Shown one piece after another: positions 6,490-13,562 of a DNA stretch of 22,371 bases. The DNA lies in the IMG/VR virus record IMGVR_UViG_3300007513_002381, positions 1 through 22,371 of that record. The stretch is one strand, 5' to 3'. The stretch is from a virus. Below the pieces are notes generated by a model, which saw only the letters and a list, made by a program, of their open reading frames with translations, searched no databases and was not told the origin of the DNA. Every line of letters begins with the position of its first letter. Position 1 is the stretch's first letter. The position numbers and the translations under genes were made by a program.

Positions 6490-7655
6490 TGAAAAAAAGA
6501 GTACTTGTTAGAGCACCACTACTGACAATGTCAGGATACGGCGTACACTCTAGACAGATCTATAGATGGGCAAGATCTAGATCTGATTTCGATGTCGAAG
6601 CTCAAATATTGTCATGGGGAATGACACCCTGGATGCTTAACGAAGAGTCTGAAGACGGTTTGATAGGCGATATCATAAGTAGAACATGCAAGCCTGTAGA
6701 GGGTAATAAGTGGGACGTTACTGTACAAGTTCAATTACCGGATGAGTGGGATCCCAATTTGGGAACCATCAATATAGGTGTTACAGCTGCAGTTGAGTCA
6801 GATAGGTGTAATCCAAATTGGATTGACAGATGTAATAAAATGACTGCAGTTGTTGTACCCTCAAGACATACAAAAAAAGTACTTGAAGATACAGGTAGTG
6901 TTACTGTGCCTATTCATGTAATTCCGGAAACATATCACAAGTCAGTAACGAATGACGATCTTTCCCCGCTTGACATTGACTTGTCGACAAGCTTTAATTT
7001 TCTTTTATTTGCTCAATTCACAGGCCAGACACCGGATACAGATAGAAAGAATTTATTCAATACAGTCAAGTGGATGTGTGAGACATTCACCGGAGATTCT
7101 GAAGTTGGAATTATTCTTAAGACAAACTCAGGTTGCAATACTAAAATTGATCGATCAATAACAGAAAAATTATTGAGAAATCTAATATCAGAAGTTAGAA
7201 AAGGACCATATCCTCGATTTTATTTTTTGCATGGAGCAATGTCTGAAGAAGAAGTATCTTCGCTTTATAAAGTACCGTCAGTAAAAGCCCTAGTATCACT
7301 CACAAGAGGTGAAGGGTTTGGGCTACCTCTTTTAGAGGCTGCTGCTAGTGGACTACCGGTAATTGCAACTGGATGGAGCGGTCACCTAGATTTTCTAAAA
7401 TACGGAAAGTTTATCGCTGTCAAGCATAGATTAACAGAAATTCCAAAAGCACGAGCCGACGGCAGAGTTTGGGTTGAAAATTCTAGATGGGCTGAACCGA
7501 TAGAAGATGATGCTAAGAAGTGTTTGCAGAGATTCCGGAAAAAGCCCAGTCTTCCCAAACAGTGGGCTAACGATTTGAAAGAAAAGATTAGAAAAAACTT
7601 TTCTGAGAAGTCTATTAATCAACACTATAACAAGCTTATGAGGAATCTCACCTAA
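6486..7655 (+). CDS. GT-B glycosyltransferase (GT4-like), second copy
   Basis: A 389-residue GT-B glycosyltransferase. VRAPLLTMSGYGVHSRQI is the N-terminal nucleotide-fold strand plus glycine loop. GVTAAVESDRCNP and AVVVPSRHTKKVL are typical of GT4 enzymes that resemble capsule and O-antigen transferases. FLLFAQFTGQTPDTDRKN marks the start of the C-terminal domain, and GEGFGLPLLEAAASGLPVIAT is the donor-binding E-x7-E signature. It starts with ATGATG in an ATGA overlap with the upstream stop. It resembles its neighbour only in the shared motifs, so it is not a recent tandem duplication and may add a different sugar. No membrane segment is visible. The target is unknown; co-location with nucleotide-sugar genes suggests it uses their product. 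Confidence 0.9.
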   Translation: MMKKRVLVRAPLLTMSGYGVHSRQIYRWARSRSDFDVEAQILSWGMTPWMLNEESEDGLIGDIISRTCKPVEGNKWDVTVQVQLPDEWDPNLGTINIGVTAAVESDRCNPNWIDRCNKMTAVVVPSRHTKKVLEDTGSVTVPIHVIPETYHKSVTNDDLSPLDIDLSTSFNFLLFAQFTGQTPDTDRKNLFNTVKWMCETFTGDSEVGIILKTNSGCNTKIDRSITEKLLRNLISEVRKGPYPRFYFLHGAMSEEEVSSLYKVPSVKALVSLTRGEGFGLPLLEAAASGLPVIATGWSGHLDFLKYGKFIAVKHRLTEIPKARADGRVWVENSRWAEPIEDDAKKCLQRFRKKPSLPKQWANDLKEKIRKNFSEKSINQHYNKLMRNLT

Positions 7656-7660
7656 ACATT

Positions 7661-7963
7661 ATGTCTTCAACAGCCATCATAATTACATGCCTAATCTCAA
7701 TGTTAGCACTGTCTTTGTTCTATTTAGTAAGATTTGGGCTCATAATTCTTCAGATACAAGATGCAATCGAAGAGTCACTAGATGTAATGGATGAGAAGTA
7801 CAAATCAATGTCAAGTATACTAGAACGACCGCTCTATTATGATAGTCCTGAAGTGCGCCAGGTAGTGCAAGATATAAGAGATACTAGAGCATCAATATTA
7901 TATATTGCTAATGCATTCTCGCTGTCCGGTGAACCCATTCATGATGATCTACCAGGAGAGTAA
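7661..7963 (+). CDS. Small N-terminally membrane-anchored protein
   Basis: A 100-residue protein with one strongly hydrophobic segment at about residues 4-29 (TAIIITCLISMLALSLFYLV and following), then an amphipathic, charged helical region rich in Asp/Glu (QDAIEESLDVMDEKY) and a conserved-looking stretch (VRQVVQDIRDTRASILYIAN). There is no lipobox and no cleavable signal site, so it is likely anchored in the inner membrane by its N-terminus. No convincing ribosome binding site precedes the ATG. It lies five bases after the second glycosyltransferase and directly before the late sigma factor gene; AGGAGAG in its last codons serves as the ribosome site of that gene. I do not recognise a function. 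A holin-like role is possible but weak, because the protein has one segment and a long soluble tail. Confidence 0.75.
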   Translation: MSSTAIIITCLISMLALSLFYLVRFGLIILQIQDAIEESLDVMDEKYKSMSSILERPLYYDSPEVRQVVQDIRDTRASILYIANAFSLSGEPIHDDLPGE

Positions 7964-7967
7964 ATTG
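7954..7967 (+). promoter_or_regulatory. Ribosome binding site that sets a TTG start
   Basis: AGGAGAG at 7954-7960 lies six bases (counted from AGGAG) before TTG 7965-7967. No other in-frame start nearby has a comparable site. The earlier in-frame ATGs at 7905 and 7911 lie inside the upstream gene without a ribosome site, and the next ATG (8028) would cut off the basic N-terminus. Confidence 0.6.
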
Positions 7968-8738
7968 AAAAAACTAGTGAGTAAAAAGCGAAAAATACGT
8001 CGTAAGAGGGGCACAGGCCCTAGAAACATGTATTTCACTATGGATACCCAAGCCGCAATTCAAACGTATCAGGGTTTTGAAAAGATTGAGTCTGAGCAAG
8101 AATCAAAAGATCTGACAGATGATAAACATAATGTCTATATAAAAGAAATTCAACCTGCATTTGAAAAATTGGTTGAAAATCTTATTTTTGTTTATGGTTT
8201 CAAGTCTCCTCTAGATACGTTTCATGATATGAAGTCAGACTGTGTATCATTTTTATATGAGTCTATGCATAAATGGAAGCCAGAACGAGGTACCAAAGCA
8301 TTTTCATACTTCAATGTTGTGGCTAAGAACTGGCTCATTATACGGTCTAGAAAACAAAAGAAAAGAGTAAAGCGACATGTGAGCTCTGACAATCCTGACA
8401 GTATGACAACTCTGCAACGAGAAATGTATGAAAGTCATGATGTAATCCCACCGCCAGATATCTTACTCATCAATAGGAATCTAAGAAATGAGATTCAAAA
8501 TCTTTTGACAGAAATTCAGGGAATAGTGACTAGTGAGTCTGAAAAATCTTGTATCAATGCAGTCATTACAGTATTTGAAAATATAGACGATTTAGACTTT
8601 CTGAATAAGCGTGCAATACTAGTATACGTCAGAGAGATCTCCGGGCTTTCGCCGAAGCAATTGTCTGTTGCAATGTCGTCAATAAGAAAGCACTATAGGC
8701 GATTGACAGGTGCATCTGGTGACTTTAATCTTTTTTAG
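7965..8738 (+). CDS. 55: Late-transcription sigma factor, T4 gp55-like
   Basis: Resembles gp55, the T4-type sigma factor that recruits host RNA polymerase to TATAAATA late promoters. The 257-residue product (T4 gp55 is about 185) starts with a very basic stretch (KKLVSKKRKIRRKR), then MYFTMDTQAAI, typical of the family N-terminus. A sigma region-2-like segment at about residues 90-138 contains YESMHKWKPERGTKAFSYF, then the helix VVAKNWLIIRSRKQ. Near the C-terminus, REISGLSPKQLSVAMSSIRK looks like a helix-turn-helix. The protein ends in GASGDFNLF, an acidic-hydrophobic tail like the sliding-clamp-binding tails of T4-type proteins. The TTG start is chosen from its ribosome site. Position just upstream of the virion genes fits a late-gene regulator. 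Confidence 0.78.
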   Translation: MKKLVSKKRKIRRKRGTGPRNMYFTMDTQAAIQTYQGFEKIESEQESKDLTDDKHNVYIKEIQPAFEKLVENLIFVYGFKSPLDTFHDMKSDCVSFLYESMHKWKPERGTKAFSYFNVVAKNWLIIRSRKQKKRVKRHVSSDNPDSMTTLQREMYESHDVIPPPDILLINRNLRNEIQNLLTEIQGIVTSESEKSCINAVITVFENIDDLDFLNKRAILVYVREISGLSPKQLSVAMSSIRKHYRRLTGASGDFNLF

Positions 8739-8742
8739 GAGG
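8737..8742 (+). promoter_or_regulatory. Consensus Shine-Dalgarno AGGAGG
   Basis: A perfect AGGAGG overlaps the stop codon of the sigma factor gene (TAG at 8736-8738) and sits five bases before ATG 8748. It is the strongest ribosome site in the window and suggests high expression of the small downstream protein by re-initiation. Confidence 0.7.
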
Positions 8743-8747
8743 AAATC

Positions 8748-9134
8748 ATGAGTAATGATATCTTGGGAGATGCCCTTACACGTGCTGACAAAACAAAAGC
8801 AAAATTAGATAAATTTTCTGACATTCTAGATCATCTTCATTCTACAGAAGAAAAAAGAAAATTACTGTGGAAAGAAATATACGAAAATGCTCTAAATGAC
8901 AGGGAGAGTGCATCCATGCTATTTACTGATGCATGGAGCCAAATGAAGGGTGGCACAATTGAGCATGCTACAGTTGGCCCCACGATGTCAAAGTATTTAG
9001 AGCGAATGAATAAGTCAAATGAGCAAATTTTAAGACTTGCAGAGCTTATAACAAAAGCAGAAGAACAAGAAGCCAAAATCGATCCCGACGATATATTCTC
9101 CCAGATAGGTGATGGAAAAAAGGGAGCTACATAA
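8748..9134 (+). CDS. Small charged helical protein, function unknown
   Basis: A 128-residue, mostly helical and highly charged protein with no cysteine and no membrane segment. It reads as three parts: an N-terminal helix (residues 1-30), a central part with EEKRKLLWKEIYENALNDRE and GTIEHATVGPTMSKYLERM, and a helix rich in Glu/Ala/Lys ending in DPDDIFSQIGDG. The acidic-hydrophobic DDIF near the end is loosely like clamp-binding motifs. Position directly after the gp55-like sigma factor and a size close to T4 gp33 (112 residues) make a late-transcription co-activator a possibility, but I see no clear sequence match to gp33. A structural or packaging accessory role is equally open. It has the consensus AGGAGG upstream, and its stop overlaps the next start by one base (TAATG). 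Confidence 0.72.
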   Translation: MSNDILGDALTRADKTKAKLDKFSDILDHLHSTEEKRKLLWKEIYENALNDRESASMLFTDAWSQMKGGTIEHATVGPTMSKYLERMNKSNEQILRLAELITKAEEQEAKIDPDDIFSQIGDGKKGAT

Positions 9135-10837
9135 TGACAACAGACGTTCAGCGAAATTTACTGGGCGCACAGTCAGACCTTTCAGAAGATGTACTCTCGA
9201 TACGAGATGCACCATCATCATCAGTATTTCAGAAAGCCATAGTAAAAGATATCTTGTATGACATTTCAGTCTTGGGATATCCAACCGTGGGTGAGGGCGA
9301 TGACAACTCAGATCCATATGTAGACGAGCTGCTATCTAGATTATCGAATTCACTAGAATTGTCACAAGCACCCAGAAATTCTATAATAGTACAATTTTCT
9401 TCTGAATCAGAGGGTGAATTTCTATGCTATCCATTTTTTCCGCCTCATTTATCTATGCCAATCAAGCAGGGGGAAAGAGTTTGGGTCTTACGAGAGCCAG
9501 GGTCAAATGTCGGATACTGGTTTTGCAGAATGCAAGCACCTCAACATGTAGATGATGTAAATTACACACATGACGATAGACGATGGGATTACTCAATTGG
9601 TGACTATCGTCAAACATCAGATGAAGATTCAGAAAAAATACCTGACTTTCCAAACGGCCCTGAGGGCAATGTGCCAGGTCAAGAAATTATTCCTACATTG
9701 GGCCCAACCGCGAACGGTGATCTGCCTTTCGAAAGGGTATATACAGGATCATTAGCAGCCGGTTCTGTAGTTGCAGAGCCAGTGCCAAGATTCACTAAAC
9801 GCCCCGGGGATTTAGTATTACAGGGTTCTAATAACACCCTGATATGTCTAGGGCAAGATCGTGGCTGGAATTCAGAGTTTTCACCAGTACCTTCTGACCC
9901 TCATCAGCTTAGCAATGCGTCTTTAGATACTAGTACGAACGATGTTATTGTAGGCGAAGATCCAAAAATATCTGAAAATTCTTACGAGAACATACTAAAA
10001 GAGTTAGCCGGCGCAATCGACATTGTCGCCGGCCGCGGCCGAATATATTTGAACACCTCCGGCGATCCAATATTTGAAACTAAGTCTAGTGGTGAACCAT
10101 CTAGAACAGAACCAAGGGTTATTCTCAACTCTCGAGGATTTTATGAAACTGACAAAAATCCAACATTGCGAGGTTTGGGCGCGGGAACAATAAATCGTTT
10201 GTGTGATACAGCCGAGGGGGATCCCGACTTTATATACGATGCTAGCAGGATATATGTATCTATGCGATCAGATGTCGATCATGATTACGGCTTGTCAGCA
10301 TCATATCCAAACCCATTTGAAGCAAAAATAGAAGAAATAGAAGATGCAGCATGCATAGTTGTTAAGTCTGACGAGATAAGAATTGTAGCAAGAAAAAAAG
10401 ATATTGATGTGCCATATGATGATGCTGCTGCAATTAATGGGTCTATACGTATAATAAAAGAGGGCACGCCTGATGATGATGCTGCTTCAATTATTATTCT
10501 ACCTGATGGCACAGTTCAAATTTCAGGATCAAAGATATTTTTAGGGCGTACTACAAAAGACGGCGGCGCCGGCAAAGGCCCTGGCCCGGGAGGCTCCCAG
10601 CCATATGTAAAGTATCAAGAGCTTGAAGATCTGCTAACAGAAGTGTTGACCAACATTAAATCATTTGGCACTAGCTTGCAATCAACATTTGCAGGAAATA
10701 CAACCCCGGGTTTTGGTGCGCCAAACCCGTCAATACTTGTATCGTCAACTGCAGAATGCATGACGTTACAGACTGACATGGATGCCAGAATAAATCAAAT
10801 AAAAAGTATAAAATCAGATCGAATATTCGGAGAATAG
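9134..10837 (+). CDS. Baseplate hub/spike protein, gp5-like OB-fold
   Basis: A 567-residue virion protein. Residues about 80-135 (SIIVQFSSESEGE, then KQGERVWVLREPG and GYWFCRM) look like the OB-fold of T4 gp5 and of cyanophage gp5-like hub proteins. A second conserved element, RPGDLVLQGSNNTLICLG at about 222-240, follows. From about 400 to 475 there is a series of short beta strands (IVVKSDEIRIV, GSIRII, ILPDGTVQISGSKIFLG), as in the C-terminal stalk of spike proteins. A Gly/Pro-rich linker (GGAGKGPGPGG) and a helical tail end it. No lysozyme domain like that of T4 gp5 is recognisable. A 12-base repeat (GATGATGCTGCT at 10418 and 10475) marks two 19-residue units. Position before gp25 and gp6 supports the central spike role. 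The ATG overlaps the previous stop by one base and has GGGAG upstream. Confidence 0.72.
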   Translation: MTTDVQRNLLGAQSDLSEDVLSIRDAPSSSVFQKAIVKDILYDISVLGYPTVGEGDDNSDPYVDELLSRLSNSLELSQAPRNSIIVQFSSESEGEFLCYPFFPPHLSMPIKQGERVWVLREPGSNVGYWFCRMQAPQHVDDVNYTHDDRRWDYSIGDYRQTSDEDSEKIPDFPNGPEGNVPGQEIIPTLGPTANGDLPFERVYTGSLAAGSVVAEPVPRFTKRPGDLVLQGSNNTLICLGQDRGWNSEFSPVPSDPHQLSNASLDTSTNDVIVGEDPKISENSYENILKELAGAIDIVAGRGRIYLNTSGDPIFETKSSGEPSRTEPRVILNSRGFYETDKNPTLRGLGAGTINRLCDTAEGDPDFIYDASRIYVSMRSDVDHDYGLSASYPNPFEAKIEEIEDAACIVVKSDEIRIVARKKDIDVPYDDAAAINGSIRIIKEGTPDDDAASIIILPDGTVQISGSKIFLGRTTKDGGAGKGPGPGGSQPYVKYQELEDLLTEVLTNIKSFGTSLQSTFAGNTTPGFGAPNPSILVSSTAECMTLQTDMDARINQIKSIKSDRIFGE

Positions 10838-10844
10838 AAACATT

Positions 10845-11135
10845 ATGTCACTATCAAATGCTAAAATTACACTACAAGCAACATTATTTTCAATATTTGA
10901 GGAAAGAAAATTAGAGGGTGAAGATAATGCAAAAATGGCATTAGATATGGCTAATGCAATTCATGACTACATAACAAGCGCTGATGTCGATATTACTCTA
11001 GTGTCATCTGTGACACCACCAGGAACAACGTTGTCAACTGTTGTAGTAACTCCAACAGGCCCAGGAACCGGAACAGGTGCTACAGTAGCACCCACCTCGC
11101 CTGCTCTACATACCGGATTTGGAAAGCTATTATAG
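10845..11135 (+). CDS. Small protein with Thr/Pro/Gly-rich tail, unknown
   Basis: A 96-residue protein in two parts. Residues 1-45 look helical (ITLQATLFSIFEERKLEGED, MANAIHDYITSADVD); residues 50-96 are low-complexity Val/Thr/Pro/Gly (VTPTGPGTGTGATVAPTSP) and end in GFGKLL. It has no membrane segment. It sits between the spike protein and gp25, so a small tail-tip or hub accessory is likely, perhaps packing against the spike. It has no clear ribosome site; the start context AAACATTATGTC is the same as for the small membrane protein at 7661. I do not recognise the family. Confidence 0.7.
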   Translation: MSLSNAKITLQATLFSIFEERKLEGEDNAKMALDMANAIHDYITSADVDITLVSSVTPPGTTLSTVVVTPTGPGTGTGATVAPTSPALHTGFGKLL

Positions 11136-11165
11136 AAATTCTATTCACTGCAACTTGATACAGAT

Positions 11166-11173
11166 TATATTTA
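11166..11173 (+). promoter_or_regulatory. Weak T4-late-like promoter candidate before gp25
   Basis: TATATTTA matches six of eight positions of the late core TATAAATA and lies in the 63-base gap (11136-11198), the longest in the virion gene block. The rest of the gap holds only AAGGA (about 11182) as a distant ribosome site. The match is weak and could be chance. Confidence 0.2.
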
Positions 11174-11198
11174 CGTCTAACAAGGACCGGATAATCCA

Positions 11199-11702
11199 AT
11201 GGCAGAAATAGCACAAAATAGAAGGACGTACGACTTCAATAGTGTCGGCGATCTAGATTTAGACGAGAAAGAAAGATCTAGAAAAGCAAAGCTTGAGTCT
11301 GTACGTCTTCCAATTGGTATAAGAACACCGTTGCAATTGTCAGACAATTCCAACTCTTTGTTTAGAATGAATACTGTATTATTAGATCAAATATCAGACA
11401 ATCTACGCAATCTTATCATGACAAACCATGGTGAGCGTTTAGGTTTTTATGACTTTGGCGCAAACTTGATGGAGTTATGTTTTGAGTTAGGCGCAGAAAG
11501 TGCTGATAAAGTTGCAGTACAAAGAATTAAAAAAGCAGTTGACAAATACATGCCATATGTCAACTTAGAGACGTTTGAGCCAATTGTAGATCGTCATGAT
11601 AATGAGCATACAGCTAAAGTCGGTGTAAAAGTTACTTATGGCATACCGAAGCTAACACAAAAAAAACGTGAAATAGAAGTAATTCTATACGTAGCAGGAT
11701 AA
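11199..11702 (+). CDS. 25: Baseplate wedge protein gp25
   Basis: A 167-residue member of the gp25/gpW family, which in T4 and related contractile machines forms the inner wedge with gp6 and starts sheath assembly. The family signature is clear: NSLFRMNTVLLDQISDNLRNL followed by TNHGERLGFYDFGANLMELCFE, where the HGER/FG element is the conserved core, and a C-terminal strand pair ending in EVILYVAG. It is some 35 residues longer than T4 gp25 (132), mainly from an N-terminal extension (residues 1-45, charged). The gp6 gene starts one base after its stop, which is the usual gp25-gp6 (W-J) pairing. Confidence 0.9.
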   Translation: MAEIAQNRRTYDFNSVGDLDLDEKERSRKAKLESVRLPIGIRTPLQLSDNSNSLFRMNTVLLDQISDNLRNLIMTNHGERLGFYDFGANLMELCFELGAESADKVAVQRIKKAVDKYMPYVNLETFEPIVDRHDNEHTAKVGVKVTYGIPKLTQKKREIEVILYVAG

Positions 11703-11703
11703 T

Positions 11704-13551
11704 ATGTCTATAGATGTAAAGAAAAAGCTAAAAAGAAAGAACAATAGAACGTACCTGGCTAAAGATTTCAATAGCTTTAGGTCAGAACTTCTTCGATATG
11801 CCAAGACATATTTTCCAAACCAGATACAAGACTTCTCAGAAGCATCTTTAGGGGGTTTGTTATTAGATATGGCAGCAATGGTCGGCGATACAATGACATT
11901 CTATCTAGATCATCAATTCAATGAGCTCAACGCATACACAGCAGTTGAGAGCAAGAATCTCATTAGGCATTTAAGGTCTGCGGGAATTCAAATATCTGGT
12001 GCATCACCAGCATCAGTTTACTCAACATTTTTTATAAAAGTATATTCTGAACAACTTTCTGACGGATCGTATGCTCCAAAGAGAAGTGCTTTACCGGTGA
12101 TATTAGCAGGAACGCAATGTGAATCTTTCAATGGTGTAAAATTTAACTTGACAGAAGATCTAGACTTTGCCAAGCAAGACGACGGAGGAAATTACGATGC
12201 ATCATATGTTGTTGAAGATGTTAACTCAGACGGCTCCCCAGCATCATATATCATGACATTGGAAGGATTGATGGTCTCTGGAGATGAGTCTGAAGATTCA
12301 TTCAGCATAGGCACAACTCATGTGCCGTTTAGAGAGGTTTCGCTTAAGCGATCTGATGTGTCTGACATTATGTCTGTTACAGATTCGGATGGAAATCAGT
12401 ACTACGAAGTAGAATCACTGTCACAAGACACTGTATTCAAGGCAGTCATGAATTTAAATGAAGATAGCGATCTTGTTCAGAGCAATCTTGAAGTTGCCCC
12501 AGCACCGTATAGATTCGTACGTATTGTTGATCCCAATACTCGAGTTACTCGAGTGAAGTTTGGTTCTGGAGATGCTGACTCGCTAGATGACGATATTATT
12601 CCCGATCCCAGCAAGCTATCTTTACCGCTGTATGGTAAGACAACATTTTCTAGATTTTCTATCGACCCTAATGACCTTATAAAGAGCAGAACATTAGGAA
12701 TATCACCAAAGAACACAACAATAAGGATAAGATATAGATCAGGCGGAGGACTATCTCACAACGTTCCTGCAAGTGCGATTAGAAAAATATCAAATATTAA
12801 AATATCTTTTAGAAGAAATCCGTCTATGGCAGATGCTACATATGTTAGATCATCACTTGATGTGAAGAATCATGATCCTGCGCGAGGAGGAGATTCTGCA
12901 CCTACTTTATCTGAATTGCGAGAAAAAATACCGGTGGCACGCCAGCAACAGTCTAGAATTGTTAGCAAACAAGACTTACTAGCAAGGATATACACTTTGC
13001 CGGCCCAGTTTGGAAGAGTTTATCGAGCGGGAATATCTGACAATCCTGAGAATCCGCTATCTTCTTTATTGTATGTTATTTCTAGAAATAGAATGGGTCA
13101 ATTAGATATCACTCCGGATTCTCTCAAGAAAAACATAGCCAAATATCTAAATGAATTCAGGCTCATATCAGACGCGATAGATATATTAGACGCTAGCGTT
13201 GTTAATTACTACGTCAAATTTGGCATACTTTGTAATCCCAACGTCAACAAACAAGCAACAGTGCAGACTGCTATTGCTAGAGTGAAAGAAATCTTAGAAC
13301 TTAGACACTTTCAAATAGATCAACCGATCCTGATAGATGACATTAGAAATGTTATTATCAACACACCAGGTGTTATCTCACTTATTGAACTAGATATTGG
13401 CCCACTGGCCGGAACAATAGAGAACAGAATTTACAGTGATACATCGTTTGACTTCAAGACATCAACAGTGAGGAATATGATTACTGGCCCACAAGGATCG
13501 ATATTTGAATTGAGGTTTCCAACAAATGACATTATTGGTACAGCACTGTAG
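11704..13551 (+). CDS. 6: Baseplate wedge protein gp6 (J-like)
   Basis: A 615-residue protein (T4 gp6 has 660). gp6 dimers form the inner ring of the baseplate and link the wedges. The N-terminal motif YLAKDFNSFRSELLRYAKTY, followed by DFSEASLGGLLLDMAAMVGD and FYLDHQFNELNAYTA, is the gp6/baseplate-J signature. The mid region has VRIVDPNTRVTRVKFG, and ARQQQSRIVSKQDLLARIYT is the second conserved block shared by J-like proteins. The C-terminal part has a helix-strand arrangement (PILIDDIRNVIINTPGVIS) also typical of J. No domain is missing. It directly follows gp25 and has AGGA upstream of its ATG. Confidence 0.9.
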   Translation: MSIDVKKKLKRKNNRTYLAKDFNSFRSELLRYAKTYFPNQIQDFSEASLGGLLLDMAAMVGDTMTFYLDHQFNELNAYTAVESKNLIRHLRSAGIQISGASPASVYSTFFIKVYSEQLSDGSYAPKRSALPVILAGTQCESFNGVKFNLTEDLDFAKQDDGGNYDASYVVEDVNSDGSPASYIMTLEGLMVSGDESEDSFSIGTTHVPFREVSLKRSDVSDIMSVTDSDGNQYYEVESLSQDTVFKAVMNLNEDSDLVQSNLEVAPAPYRFVRIVDPNTRVTRVKFGSGDADSLDDDIIPDPSKLSLPLYGKTTFSRFSIDPNDLIKSRTLGISPKNTTIRIRYRSGGGLSHNVPASAIRKISNIKISFRRNPSMADATYVRSSLDVKNHDPARGGDSAPTLSELREKIPVARQQQSRIVSKQDLLARIYTLPAQFGRVYRAGISDNPENPLSSLLYVISRNRMGQLDITPDSLKKNIAKYLNEFRLISDAIDILDASVVNYYVKFGILCNPNVNKQATVQTAIARVKEILELRHFQIDQPILIDDIRNVIINTPGVISLIELDIGPLAGTIENRIYSDTSFDFKTSTVRNMITGPQGSIFELRFPTNDIIGTAL

Positions 13552-13562
13552 GGAGATGAAAA

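Noticed and set aside
6952-7161. Plus-strand open frame in another phase inside the second glycosyltransferase
   Set aside because: It lies wholly within the donor domain of a well-supported gene and shows no family features; similar out-of-phase frames at 9570-9755, 15996-16196, 17562-17783 and 19658-19873 were dropped for the same reason.
10025-10045. GC-rich palindromic stretch (GCCGGCCGCGGCCG) as a possible hairpin or terminator
   Set aside because: It lies in the middle of the spike gene with no U-tract after it, and the codons (Ala-Gly-Arg-Gly-Arg) fit the reading frame.
7654-10849. Identical 12-base start context AAACATTATGTC at 7654-7665 and 10838-10849
   Set aside because: Both genes lack a clear ribosome site, so a shared initiation signal was considered, but several chance 12-base matches are expected in a window of this size and AT content.
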